DNA from: Rheinheimera nanhaiensis E407-8
GTDB taxonomy: Bacteria > Pseudomonadota > Gammaproteobacteria > Enterobacterales > Alteromonadaceae
DNA: 42,628 nt
NCBI RefSeq assembly: GCF_000296695.1
Contig: NZ_BAFK01000027.1
Location: 1 to 42,628, forward strand
Direction of reading: 5' to 3'
This document shows positions 26,191-35,900 of the stretch, piece by piece (the first letter of the stretch is position 1; every line of letters begins with the position of its first letter). A program made the translations under genes and the position numbers. The notes under the pieces were generated by a model, which ran no database searches, was not told where the DNA came from, and worked only from the letters and a program-made list of their open reading frames with translations.

Positions 26191-27774
26191 TTAGGCGTTA
26201 CCGTTTGAACGGCGTTGCCAGCGCCTTACCAGGCTAAACAGTAAAATCAGCGCGCAGGTAATAACGAGTGGGGTATTGGCAAAGCGTGCGTAAGGTGTTT
26301 GGCCCACCGTTAGCTGCACGGTATCCTGCAATACGGTTTGGCTAAACTGCGGTGCGCGGGCGGTTATGTCGCCATTGGCATTAATAGTGGCGGTAATGCC
26401 GTTATTAGTGGCTCTGAGCACTGGCCGGCCAAACTCGCGGGCGCGCATTTGGGCAATTTGTAAGTGCTGGTGCGGCCCTATGCTGTCGCCAAACCAGGCA
26501 TCGTTACTTACTGTCAGCAGCAGTTGGGTGTCAGCTGTCATATTGGCCGCGATTTGATCAGGAAAGGCAATTTCAAAGCAGATGGCCGGCAGCAGGTGAT
26601 AACCATTGGCGATAAGGTTCGGCTGCACATAGCTGCCGCGGCTGAACGAGCTCATCGGTAAATCAAAAATCGGTGCCAGCTGGCGCAGCAGGCTTTCAAA
26701 GGGCACAAATTCGCCAATCGGCAGCAGATGGTGCTTGCTGTAGCGGTTGCCGTGGCCGTAAAAGTAATCGCCATCCGTAGAATCACGGTAGCGTTTACCC
26801 AGCACAATCAGGTTGTTCCAGGCCTGTTGGGTTTTAAAGTTGTAATCAAGAATACCACTGATCACCGCGGTATTGGCATACAGGGCGGCCCGGTTTAAGT
26901 TATCAAGGTAATCTTCTGCCAATGGCTCCAGCCGTGGAATGGCGGCTTCGGGCCAGATAACTAAATCGGTGTGAAAATGCGGCCGGGTTAAATCCATGTA
27001 CTTCAGCATGGTCGGCTGCTCTTGCTCAGGTACCCAGCGCAGCTCCTGCTTAATATTCCCCTGCACCAGCAGCACCGACAGCTGCTGTTCGCTGTAATGC
27101 CAGCCTTGCCAGCGGCTAAGCTGGGGGCTTAAGACAAACAGTGCGGCAGCAAAAAGTGCCGGCACAATACGCGGCCAGCGCGGGCCGCTAATAAATAATT
27201 GCGCCAGCGCAGCAGCGCTAAATACAAGCAGGAAGCTGATGCCGGTCTCACCAATTAGCGGCGCCAAGTGGCCAAGACCAAAGCTGGTTTGACTATAACC
27301 GAGCGACAACCAGGGAAAGCCGGTCAGTAGCACGCTGCGCAGCCATTCAGCCAGTGTCCAGCAGGCCGCCAATAACAACGGCTTTAGCCAGCCTGACAGC
27401 GCGTGGGTGCTAAGTTTGGCGTACAGCCAGCAGGCCAACGCCGGAAACAGCGCCAGATAGGCGACCAGTAGCGCCATCAGCGCCAGACTGCCGGCCAGCG
27501 GCAAGCCACCAAACTGGTCGATACTGACATGCACCCAGCTGATGCCAACACCAAACCAGCCTAAACCAAAACTAAACCCCATCAGGGCGGCGCGGCCGGC
27601 TGAGACGCTTGCCGCAGTATTGTTTGCAGTAGCCGGCCGGTTTAGTATGCCAGCCAGTAAAGCCAGGGTGCAAAGCGGCAGCCACCACAGCGTATAAGGG
27701 GCAAAAGCCAGAGTATTAAGCGCGCCGGCACCCAGTAGCAGCGCCAGCGGTAATAGTGGCGTTATTTTAGTCAC
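26191..27774 (-). CDS. lnt: Apolipoprotein N-acyltransferase
   Basis: Inner-membrane enzyme adding the third acyl chain to lipoproteins, required for Lol-dependent sorting to the outer membrane. An N-terminal multi-helix domain is followed by a periplasmic nitrilase-type domain with catalytic E in IWPEAAIPRLE, K in the following strand region, and the nucleophile in LPAICFEIAFPD; a last membrane helix ends in basic residues. The start is uncertain: GTG at 27774 (527 residues, matching the E. coli N-terminus MxxITPLLPLALLLGAG) was chosen over TTG codons at 27789 and 27813 that would overlap the corC stop. It is the last gene of the miaB-ybeZ-ybeY-corC-lnt run. Confidence 0.95.
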   Translation of the reverse strand: MTKITPLLPLALLLGAGALNTLAFAPYTLWWLPLCTLALLAGILNRPATANNTAASVSAGRAALMGFSFGLGWFGVGISWVHVSIDQFGGLPLAGSLALMALLVAYLALFPALACWLYAKLSTHALSGWLKPLLLAACWTLAEWLRSVLLTGFPWLSLGYSQTSFGLGHLAPLIGETGISFLLVFSAAALAQLFISGPRWPRIVPALFAAALFVLSPQLSRWQGWHYSEQQLSVLLVQGNIKQELRWVPEQEQPTMLKYMDLTRPHFHTDLVIWPEAAIPRLEPLAEDYLDNLNRAALYANTAVISGILDYNFKTQQAWNNLIVLGKRYRDSTDGDYFYGHGNRYSKHHLLPIGEFVPFESLLRQLAPIFDLPMSSFSRGSYVQPNLIANGYHLLPAICFEIAFPDQIAANMTADTQLLLTVSNDAWFGDSIGPHQHLQIAQMRAREFGRPVLRATNNGITATINANGDITARAPQFSQTVLQDTVQLTVGQTPYARFANTPLVITCALILLFSLVRRWQRRSNGNA

Positions 27775-27793
27775 TAAGGTTTTCGCCAAAGGG

Positions 27794-28666
27794 TTAACCG
27801 TCTTCTGCTTCAACGCTTTCTTTAGCCCGGATCACCTGCAACTGCACCAGACGGCGGCTATTGGCTTTGCTGACCTTAAAGGTCAGGCCGTTAAGCTCGA
27901 TACTCTCGCCCCGCTCCGGCATATGGCCAAAGGCGTGCAGCACTATGCCGCCTATTGTATCGGCATCTTCTTCATCGAAGCTGGTGCCAAAGGTTTCGTT
28001 AAATTCGTCCAGCGGGGTAAGGGCACTGACCTGAAACACGCGTGAGGCCATTTTCTTGATATCGTGCTCTTCTTCATCGTCATGCTCATCTTCAATTTCG
28101 CCGACAATTTGCTCCAGAATATCTTCAATGGTAACCAGGCCTGACACGCCGCCATATTCATCGACCACTATCGCCATATGGTAGCGTTTCTGGCGAAATT
28201 CCTTTAACAGCGCATCAACTCTTTTGCTTTCCGGAATAATCACTGCCGGGCGCAGTAAGTCACGCAGATGCCAGTCGGTGTTGTCGGGGTTTAACGCAAA
28301 GTGCAGTAAGTCTTTTACCAGCAAAATGCCTTCGATATGATCTTTGTCTTCATTCACCACCGGGTAACGGCTGTGATTGTTTTCCAGCAGGATCGGCAGC
28401 ATATCGGCGACATCATCGTCAATGTCGATGGTCGCCATTTGCGAGCGGGGGATCATAATGTCGCGGGCCCGCATGCTGGAAACGTCCAGTACGCCTTGCA
28501 GCATACTCTTGGTGTCGGTATCAATCAGATTGCGCATTTGCGCTTCACTGATGATGTCCTGTAGATCTGAGATATCCTGTGGTTCTGCGGTGAAAATGCT
28601 GGCTATTCGCTCCAGCCAGGATTTACCGGCAGAACCGCGACTAGAGTGGGGATTGTCGTCACTCAT
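27794..28666 (-). CDS. corC: CorC/YbeX family CBS-domain protein
   Basis: 290-residue cytoplasmic protein with two CBS domains (about 65-185; [20 protein letters not shown] is the family hallmark) and a C-terminal CorC_HlyC (transporter-associated) domain ([20 protein letters not shown]). It is linked to Mg/Co efflux, and YbeX is also linked to ribosome metabolism. It lacks the membrane DUF21 domain of CorB, as expected. The downstream lnt begins near its stop; ybeY is 33 bp upstream. Confidence 0.95.
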   Translation of the reverse strand: MSDDNPHSSRGSAGKSWLERIASIFTAEPQDISDLQDIISEAQMRNLIDTDTKSMLQGVLDVSSMRARDIMIPRSQMATIDIDDDVADMLPILLENNHSRYPVVNEDKDHIEGILLVKDLLHFALNPDNTDWHLRDLLRPAVIIPESKRVDALLKEFRQKRYHMAIVVDEYGGVSGLVTIEDILEQIVGEIEDEHDDEEEHDIKKMASRVFQVSALTPLDEFNETFGTSFDEEDADTIGGIVLHAFGHMPERGESIELNGLTFKVSKANSRRLVQLQVIRAKESVEAEDG

Positions 28667-28699
28667 GGGTGAACTGTTGCTCCAAAAGACAAAAAAATC

Positions 28700-29161
28700 C
28701 TATTCGTCATCCAACAAATAGGGGTTAGTAAAGCCAAGTTGCTGCAAAATGGTCACTTCTTCGGCTTCCATCTGCTCAGCATCGTCGTCATTTATATGGT
28801 CAAAACCGAGTAAATGCAAGCAGCCATGCACCACCATATGCGCCCAATGGGCGTGTAAGCTTTTTTGTTGCTCAGCTGCTTCCTGTGCTACCACCGGTGC
28901 ACAGATCACTAAATCGCCCAGCAACGGCAGCTCAATGCCGGGCGGACACTGAAACGGGAAGCTTAGCACATTGGTGGGCTTGTCTTTACCGCGGTAGTCG
29001 CGGTTAAGCTGCTGGCTTTCTTCATTGTCGACAATGCGCACTGTCACTTCAGCGTCGGCTTGAAAGGGTAAAATTGCCGCTTCCAGCCACTGTTGTATTT
29101 GCGCTTCGCCTGGCACATTGCTGGCGCTTGAGGCCAGTTGTAAATCCAGCGTAATGGCCAT
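28700..29161 (-). CDS. ybeY: Endoribonuclease YbeY
   Basis: 153-residue metal-dependent single-strand RNase for 16S rRNA 3'-end maturation and ribosome quality control. The zinc motif [11 protein letters not shown] places H112, H116 and H122; the N-terminal half contains [19 protein letters not shown]. The ATG overlaps the ybeZ stop by 1 bp (TAATG). Confidence 0.97.
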   Translation of the reverse strand: MAITLDLQLASSASNVPGEAQIQQWLEAAILPFQADAEVTVRIVDNEESQQLNRDYRGKDKPTNVLSFPFQCPPGIELPLLGDLVICAPVVAQEAAEQQKSLHAHWAHMVVHGCLHLLGFDHINDDDAEQMEAEEVTILQQLGFTNPYLLDDE

Positions 29162-30165
29162 TAGTCACCCTTAGCCGCGGCGGTGGCCGCCAGTTTGGCC
29201 GCTTCGTGTGCTTCGTAGGCCATGACAATACGCTGTACTATCGGGTGGCGCACGACGTCTTTGGCGGTAAAGTGGTTAAAGCTGATTTCGTTCACCTCGC
29301 TTAACACATCTATGGCATGTTTTAAGCCGGAATACTGACCGCGCGGTAAATCGATCTGGGTAATATCGCCGGTGATCACGGCCTTAGAGCTAAAGCCAAT
29401 GCGGGTTAAGAACATTTTCATCTGCTCCACCGTGGTGTTCTGGCTTTCATCCAGAATAATAAAGGCGTCGTTTAAGGTGCGGCCGCGCATATAGGCCAGT
29501 GGTGCAATCTCAATAATGCCGCGCTCAAGATACTTTTCTACTTTCTCAAAACCGAGCATTTCAAACAGGGCATCGTACAGCGGGCGTAAATAGGGGTCGA
29601 CTTTTTGCGCTAAATCGCCGGGTAAAAAGCCCAGCTTTTCCCCGGCTTCTACTGCTGGCCGGGTCAGAACAATGCGCCGTACTAAATTGCGCTCCAACGC
29701 ATCCACCGCGCAGGCCACCGCCAGATAGGTTTTACCGGTACCGGCCGGGCCTATACCAAAGCAGACGTCATGTTTTAGCACATTACTGACATACACTGCC
29801 TGGTTAGGGTTACGCGGTTTAATTAAGCCTTTTTTAGTTTTCAGGCTGAAATCCTGCGCACTGCCATCGGTTTGCTGGTACTGAATGTCGTAGTTTTCGC
29901 TAATCACCAAATGCACCTGCTCCGGCGTTAATTCAGCGTCTGTCGCCGCGGTGGTGTCAAACAGCTGCTGTAACACGTCAAGCGCTGCAGCGACGTTGTC
30001 CGGCTCGCCGCTCACTTTAAGCTGGTTGTCGCGGTGGCTGATCTCCACCTGCAGCCGGCGCTCGACATGTTTTAAATTATCGTCAAACGGGCCGCACAAC
30101 AGCGTTAGCCGCCGGCTGTCGGCCCCGGTGAGGGTTAATTCTGCAGTATGTAACGCTGTGCTCAA
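29161..30165 (-). CDS. ybeZ: PhoH-like ATPase YbeZ
   Basis: Cytoplasmic PhoH-family ATPase, usually partnered with YbeY in RNA handling. Walker A is GPAGTGKT and Walker B/DEAD-like is [12 protein letters not shown]. An N-terminal KH-like region contains [18 protein letters not shown] chose the TTG at 30165 because it has a well-spaced GAGG site and gives 334 residues with a lead matching E. coli; a TTG 12 bp upstream lacks a ribosome binding site. No ATG fits. A hairpin between miaB and ybeZ may reduce read-through. Confidence 0.95.
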   Translation of the reverse strand: MSTALHTAELTLTGADSRRLTLLCGPFDDNLKHVERRLQVEISHRDNQLKVSGEPDNVAAALDVLQQLFDTTAATDAELTPEQVHLVISENYDIQYQQTDGSAQDFSLKTKKGLIKPRNPNQAVYVSNVLKHDVCFGIGPAGTGKTYLAVACAVDALERNLVRRIVLTRPAVEAGEKLGFLPGDLAQKVDPYLRPLYDALFEMLGFEKVEKYLERGIIEIAPLAYMRGRTLNDAFIILDESQNTTVEQMKMFLTRIGFSSKAVITGDITQIDLPRGQYSGLKHAIDVLSEVNEISFNHFTAKDVVRHPIVQRIVMAYEAHEAAKLAATAAAKGD

Positions 30166-30180
30166 AAGCGGCCTCAATGC

Positions 30181-30203
30181 AAAAGGGGGCGTAAGGCCCC
30201 CGG
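30181..30203 (-). terminator. Weak terminator or attenuator between miaB and ybeZ
   Basis: On the minus strand GGGGGC-CTTAC-GCCCCC is followed by only four Ts (TTTTG), 4 bp after the miaB stop and 16 bp before the ybeZ start. The stem is strong but the T-tract short, so partial termination is likely rather than a hard stop. Confidence 0.6.
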
Positions 30204-30206
30204 GTG

Positions 30207-31640
30207 TTAAGGTGTGTAAGTGGTTACGCCCAGTACATCGGCTACCGGTTCAGCTTTTTGCCGCGCCAGGATATGCTGTGGTGCGGTATCGCGGCGCAGG
30301 CCCATGTCGCGTTCGGTACGAATAACGTCGCCGCGTAGTGAGTTACTGAACACATCGGTAATCTTCACATCGACAAACTGGCCAATCATATCCGGTGTGC
30401 CAACAAAGTTAACTACCCGGTTATTTTCGGTGCGGCCGGTCAGCTCCATAATGTCTTTTTTCGACGGGCCTTCTACCAGTATGCGCTGCTCGGTACCTAA
30501 CATGCCGCGGGCAATTTTCAGTGCCTGCTGGTTAATGCGATCCTGCAAAATGTACAGCCGCTGCTTTTTCGTCTCTTCGCTGACATCATCCGGCAGATCA
30601 GCCGCTGGCGTACCGGGGCGGGCGCTGTAGATAAAGCTAAAGCTCATATCAAAGTTAATGGCGGCAATTAGATCCATCGTGGCCTGAAAATCGGCGTCAT
30701 CTTCACCCGGGAAGCCGATGATAAAGTCTGACGACATGCTTAAATCGGGGCGGATTTTCTTCAGCTTACGGATTTGCGCTTTATATTCCAGCGCCGTGTG
30801 GCCGCGTTTCATCAGGTTTAAAATACGATCTGAGCCGCTTTGCACCGGCAGGTGCAGGTGGTTTACCAGCTCGGGCACATCGCGGTATACCTCGATAATA
30901 TCGTCGGTAAACTCTACCGGATGCGAAGTGGTATAGCGAATACGGTCAATACCGTCAATCGCCGCCACTAAGCGCAGCAGTTCAGAAAAATGGCAGATGC
31001 TGCCATCAAACTTCTCGCCACGGTAGGCGTTCACGTTTTGCCCCAGCAGGTTTACTTCGCGCACGCCTTGCTCGGCGAGCTGGGCAATTTCAAACAGCAC
31101 GTCATCCAGCGGCCGGCTGACTTCCTCACCGCGGGTATAAGGCACCACGCAGAAGGTGCAGTATTTCGAGCAGCCTTCCATAATGGACACAAAGGCTGTT
31201 GGGCCTTCGGCTTTAGGCTCGGGCAAACGGTCAAACTTTTCAATCTCCGGGAACGACACGTCGACCACCGGTGATTTGTTGCCGTGCACTGAGTTAATCA
31301 TCTCTGGCAGACGGTGCAGCGTTTGCGGGCCAAATACGATATCGACAAAGGGCGCGCGCTCACGGATAGCGGCGCCTTCCTGCGAGGCAACACAGCCACC
31401 GACACCGATCACTAAATTCGGATTTTTTTCCTTCAGCGGACGCCAACGCCCTAACTGATGGAATACCTTCTCCTGGGCTTTTTCCCGGATCGAGCAGGTA
31501 TTTAGCAGGATCACGTCTGCTTCTTCTGCCTCTTCGGTCAGGGTATAGCCATGAGTGGCATCCAGCAGGTCGGCCATTTTGGATGAATCGTATTCGTTCA
31601 TCTGGCAGCCCCAGGTTTTAATGTGCAGCTTTTTGCCCAT
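30207..31640 (-). CDS. miaB: tRNA-2-methylthio-N6-dimethylallyladenosine synthase
   Basis: Radical SAM methylthiotransferase modifying A37 of tRNAs that read UNN codons. It has 477 residues (E. coli 474). The N-terminal UPF0004 domain has cluster cysteines C12, C49 and C83, the radical SAM motif has C157, C161 and C164 ([10 protein letters not shown]), and the C-terminal TRAM domain is present. It heads the miaB-ybeZ-ybeY-corC-lnt group. Confidence 0.98.
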   Translation of the reverse strand: MGKKLHIKTWGCQMNEYDSSKMADLLDATHGYTLTEEAEEADVILLNTCSIREKAQEKVFHQLGRWRPLKEKNPNLVIGVGGCVASQEGAAIRERAPFVDIVFGPQTLHRLPEMINSVHGNKSPVVDVSFPEIEKFDRLPEPKAEGPTAFVSIMEGCSKYCTFCVVPYTRGEEVSRPLDDVLFEIAQLAEQGVREVNLLGQNVNAYRGEKFDGSICHFSELLRLVAAIDGIDRIRYTTSHPVEFTDDIIEVYRDVPELVNHLHLPVQSGSDRILNLMKRGHTALEYKAQIRKLKKIRPDLSMSSDFIIGFPGEDDADFQATMDLIAAINFDMSFSFIYSARPGTPAADLPDDVSEETKKQRLYILQDRINQQALKIARGMLGTEQRILVEGPSKKDIMELTGRTENNRVVNFVGTPDMIGQFVDVKITDVFSNSLRGDVIRTERDMGLRRDTAPQHILARQKAEPVADVLGVTTYTP

Positions 31641-31767
31641 TGCGTGTTATTACCTGTATTGTCACTTGGAAAAAAGGGAGCGTATTTTAGCCTGTTCACG
31701 CCGGCGTTGCCAGCATTGGCTGAAAATCATGAGTGCAGCGCAGGGCCGGCATCGGTTTACTCACGCC

Positions 31768-31892
31768 AACACGCCGTGAACCCATCCCTGGGGGCTCGAT
31801 TATGAACTTCATCCGTGAAGTTCACCCTGTCGGGTCAGCGGAGCTGTTCAAATTCGTTCCTAACGAATTTGTCAGCATCCTGGCCTGCAACG
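31768..31892. repeat. Intergenic multi-hairpin repeat element
   Basis: A run of short palindromes with small loops, several of which contain TCC. CCCA-TCCC-TGGG is at 31781-31792. TGAACTTCA-TCCG-TGAAGTTCA (perfect 9 bp) is at 31803-31824. ACCC-TGTC-GGGT is at 31824-31835. CAAATTCGTT-CCT-AACGAATTTG (perfect 10 bp) is at 31849-31871. A weaker one is near GCATCCTGGC at 31875-31884. The surrounding gap (31641-31944) has no gene. Similar intergenic elements with CATCC-type loops are, from memory, common in marine gammaproteobacteria. Short frames inside it are not genes. Confidence 0.7.
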
Positions 31893-31944
31893 GTTGGCTT
31901 AGAGTAAACCGATACCGACCTTTTTTAATTCAGCTGTACAGTCG

Positions 31945-32793
31945 TCACAGCAGCCTTTGCCGGGTGGTAATATAACCGGCATAAAAAATCACCAGCACGC
32001 CGCCAAGCCAGGCCAGCGTAACCGGCTCTTGCCAGAATAAGTAACCAAATAGCCCGGCAAATACCACGCTGCTGTAAGTCCACATACCAATATCACTGGC
32101 CGGTGCTATGGCATAGGCGCGGGTCATTGCCAACTGGCCAATCGCCGCCAGCACGCCCATGGCCACAAAGGCCAGCCACACCTCGTTATTCAGCGGCTGC
32201 CAGTAAAAAGGCAGCGGTATTGCCGACAAAATGGCGGTTAACAGCGAAAAGTAGAACACAATACGTACCGCCGGCTCTGTGTCTGACATATAGCGGATGG
32301 TGGTTTTGGTTACCGCCACCAGCACAGCGGATAACAGCCCCACCAGCATAATGCTGTCCAGGCCGCCGCTGCTGCCGGGCAGTGCCAGCATCACGCCGAT
32401 AAAGCCGAGTAAAATGGCAAACAAGGTCAGCTTACTTGGCCGCTCTTTTAACCAGAAGCGGGCGATAATCGGCACAATAAAGGGCGATAGCAACAGCACC
32501 AGCATGCCCTGCGCCAGCGGCAGGCGCGCCAGCACATAGAAGAAACAATACATAGAGATAATGCCGGTCAGCGCGCGGCTGAGGTGTAAATACCAGCGGT
32601 TGGTTTTGAGCAGGCTAACACCATGACGGTACAAAAATGGCAGCATTAACAGCAGGGCAAAAAAATTGCGGAAAAATACCACCTGCGCCTCTGATGCGGT
32701 AGCACTGGTAAATTTTACCACCGCGCCAATGCCGGCAAAGCAGGCTTCTGCCAGCAATAACAGCAAGGCACCTTTGAACAGGGGCGTTAACAT
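31945..32793 (-). CDS. EamA/DMT family transporter
   Basis: 282-residue inner-membrane protein with ten predicted helices in two EamA halves. The first half has LLAEACFAGIGAVVKF near the start and SPFIVPIIARFWLKERPS at the end of repeat 1. The second repeat has ALPGSSGGLDSIMLVGLLSA and ends LFGYLFWQEPVTLAWLGGVL. Family members export metabolites or amino acids; the substrate is unknown. It stands alone downstream of the hairpin repeat. Confidence 0.92.
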   Translation of the reverse strand: MLTPLFKGALLLLLAEACFAGIGAVVKFTSATASEAQVVFFRNFFALLLMLPFLYRHGVSLLKTNRWYLHLSRALTGIISMYCFFYVLARLPLAQGMLVLLLSPFIVPIIARFWLKERPSKLTLFAILLGFIGVMLALPGSSGGLDSIMLVGLLSAVLVAVTKTTIRYMSDTEPAVRIVFYFSLLTAILSAIPLPFYWQPLNNEVWLAFVAMGVLAAIGQLAMTRAYAIAPASDIGMWTYSSVVFAGLFGYLFWQEPVTLAWLGGVLVIFYAGYITTRQRLL

Positions 32794-32910
32794 ACAGATC
32801 CGGCGACAGCGTTGGGGCAGGCCAGTATACCAGAGCCGTGCAGCCTGCTGCAGCGGTGTTTAACGTACTAATCGTAAGTTATCCGCTACCTGACGCAGCG
32901 GCTTAGCCGC

Positions 32911-35900
32911 TTACAGCTCGCATTGTAAAAAGGCTGGCATAGCGTCGGCCGGCATCGGCTTGGCAAACAAATAGCCCTGGATCAGATAGCAGTGGCGGCG
33001 GTTAAAAAAGGCCAGTTGCTGCTCGGTCTCTACACCTTCTGCCACGCAATACATGCCCAGGCTGTTGGCCATACTCAGCATGGCTTCAATAATGGTTTCA
33101 TCACTGCTGTCGATACCAATATCCTGCACAAAGCTGCGGTCAATTTTAATGCCGTCAATCGGCAGCTCTTTTAAATATTTCAGTGAGGAGTAACCGGTAC
33201 CAAAGTCATCCAACGCCAACTGTACGCCCAGTTCGCTTAATGCCAGCATGGTTTCGATGGCGCTTTGATGGTCGCGCATCAGCGCACTTTCGGTCACCTC
33301 AAAGCGCAGATAACTGGCGGACAAATTGTACTTTTGCAGCAAGCCGCGCACATAGTCGGCCAGCGCCGGTTGCTCCAGATGGCGGGTCGACAGATTAACT
33401 GACAGGTATAACAGATGGCCATCGTCATGCCACTTGGCTAAATCGGTCAGTGCACGCTCCAGCAAGTCGTGCGTCATGTTAATGATCAGCCGCAGCTCTT
33501 CAGCCAATGCAATAAACTCGGCTGGCGAGACAATGCCTTCGCTGCTTTGCCAGCGCAGCAGCACTTCAGCGCCAACCACCTGACGGGTTTGGCTGTTGAC
33601 GATGGGCTGGTAAAAGTTGACAAACTCATCGTTGTGCAGCGCTTTTCGTAAACGGGTTTCCCGCGCCAGCCGCATATGGGCTTTTTCGTTCATTTCAGCG
33701 GTAAAGAACTGAAAATTATTGCGCCCGGCTTCTTTGGCATGATACATGGCCACGTCGGCATGTTTTAACAGCTCACCGGCGCTTAGGGCATCCTCAGGAT
33801 AAACAGCAATACCAATACTGGGCGACACGCCCACCGTATGCGTGGCCAACAGCATAGGTTCGCTGACCACGCTTAGCATCTTACGCGCCACATGGCTGAT
33901 ATTGTCCTCAGCTTTGTAGCCTTCAAGCAGCACGACAAATTCATCGCCACCCAAACGGGCGACAGTATCGCTCTCACGCAGGGTTAAGGTTAGCCGGCGT
34001 GCCACTTCTTTTAACAGCAAGTCGCCGATGTCATGGCCGAGGGAGTCGTTAATTTGCTTAAATTTGTCCAGATCGATAAAGCAGAGCGCCAGCGAGCGTT
34101 TATCGCGCTTGGCCTGATCAATGCCATGATAAATTCTGTCCATTAGCAGCGCGCGGTTTGGCAGGCCGGTTAAGGCATCATAATTGGCCAGATAACGCAG
34201 TTCATCTTCGGCCTGTTTTTGCGCGGTAATGTCGGTAAACACTAACACAAAGAAGGTTTGTTGTTGCTGCTCGCCAATAGCGCTGATATTAATCAGGGTG
34301 GGGCGCTCTCTGCCATCGGGCGTGATCACCTGCTCTTCGCCTTGCCAGTGCTGGCCGGGTTGTAGCTCTTTTAACAGCTTGGTGTAAAAGCGCCGCCGCA
34401 CCAGGCTGATGCCCAAATGGTGGGTGCGCGGCTGCTCCAGATAGTGCTCCATATTGCCAAAAGCGGCGGCAAACGACTGGTTGGCAGCCAGCACCCGCTG
34501 ACGATGGTCAAGAATAACCACCCAATCGCGGGTTTGCTGAAAGGCTTCGCCAAATAAGCGGGCTTTTTCCTGGTTGGCGCGGGTTTCGGTAATGTTGCTA
34601 AAAGTGCCCACCACTTTTTGCAGCTTGCCGTCTTCGCCAATGTCGGTAGCCTTGCCCTGATCACGAAACCATAACCACTGGCCTTGCTGATGCTGCATGC
34701 GGTAGGTGCAGTCAAAGCCGCTACTGGTGTCATGCAAAAAACGCTGCCACTGACTGGCGAAGCTGGTACGGTCGTCCGGATGGATCAGTGTCATATGCTG
34801 CTGCATGGTCAGCGGGTTGATATTTTCCGGGTAGCCCAGCATGGTATGAATACGGGCGGCATACAACTGATTGGTGTTGGCGCTCCATTCCCAGGCGCCA
34901 CTGTTGACCGACTGCAGCGCTTGTTTTAACCGCTGTTCGCTGAGTTGTACTTTCTGGTGTGCTTGTTGTATCTCGGCATGTTGCCGGCGGCGAAAGCGAT
35001 ATAATTTGTAAGCGGCCAGCGCCAGTAGCAGCAAATACATCAGCTTCGCCCAGCCCGATTGCCAGGGGGCGGCTTGTACGGTCAGCGTCAGAGTGGCCGG
35101 TTCACTCTCTATGCCTGAGTCGGGCGATAGGGCTACCACATGAAATTGATAGTTACCCGGTTTTAGCTGTGGGAACATTACACTGTTATCACTTTGTAGC
35201 GGAAAGTTGATATTGCTGGCACCGCTGAGCCAATAGCGATAGCGCATTTTATGGTTATAGCTAAAGCTCATAGCGCTAAAGTCCAGCGTAATGCCCAAAT
35301 CCTGATGCGACAGCGTAAAGTGGCGGTTATTCAGATTGCTGTACAGTGGCTTAAGCTCGCCGCTTAACACCCGGATGCCGGTGATAATCACATCCGGCGT
35401 TACCGGCGGCTGTTGCAATAACGCCGGTTGTACCAAGGTCACGCCACGCATCGAGCCAAAGGCCAGCTGACCGTTATCCAGCATGGTCGCGGCGCCACTG
35501 TTGTATTCGTGGGTATCTACGCCATCATCCCGGCTAAACAGTTCAATTTGTAGCAGGTCGGGGTTTAGCCGGGCCAGGCCTTTATGCGATGAAAACCAAA
35601 TCTCGTCAAACTGATCCGTCTGCAGGCTGTAGATGGCATCGGACACCAGGCTTTCGCGGATATTAAAGCGGTGCTGTAGCGTTAATGTCTGGGCATCAAA
35701 GCCAAGCAAACCGATACCGGAGATACCGACCCACAGCCGGTTGTGTTTATCCAGCACGGCAGTATCGGCAATACGCTGTGACTGCGGCAGATAGTTATCG
35801 TGCCGGTACAGTAGCCGTTGCTGGCCGCTATCGGGCTGCCACAGCCAGACTTCATCCGGTTTACTGACCAGCAAGCTGGTTTGCCGGCTGGGTAGGGCGG

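Noticed and set aside
31733..31975. An 80-codon plus-strand reading frame
   Set aside because: It lies almost wholly in the hairpin repeat, has no ribosome binding site and overlaps the 3' end of the EamA gene; repeats of this kind often give spurious frames.
32897..32911. AGCGGC-TTA-GCCGCT hairpin at the end of the GGDEF/EAL gene
   Set aside because: It has no T-tract on the minus strand and includes the stop codon, so it is too weak to call a terminator.
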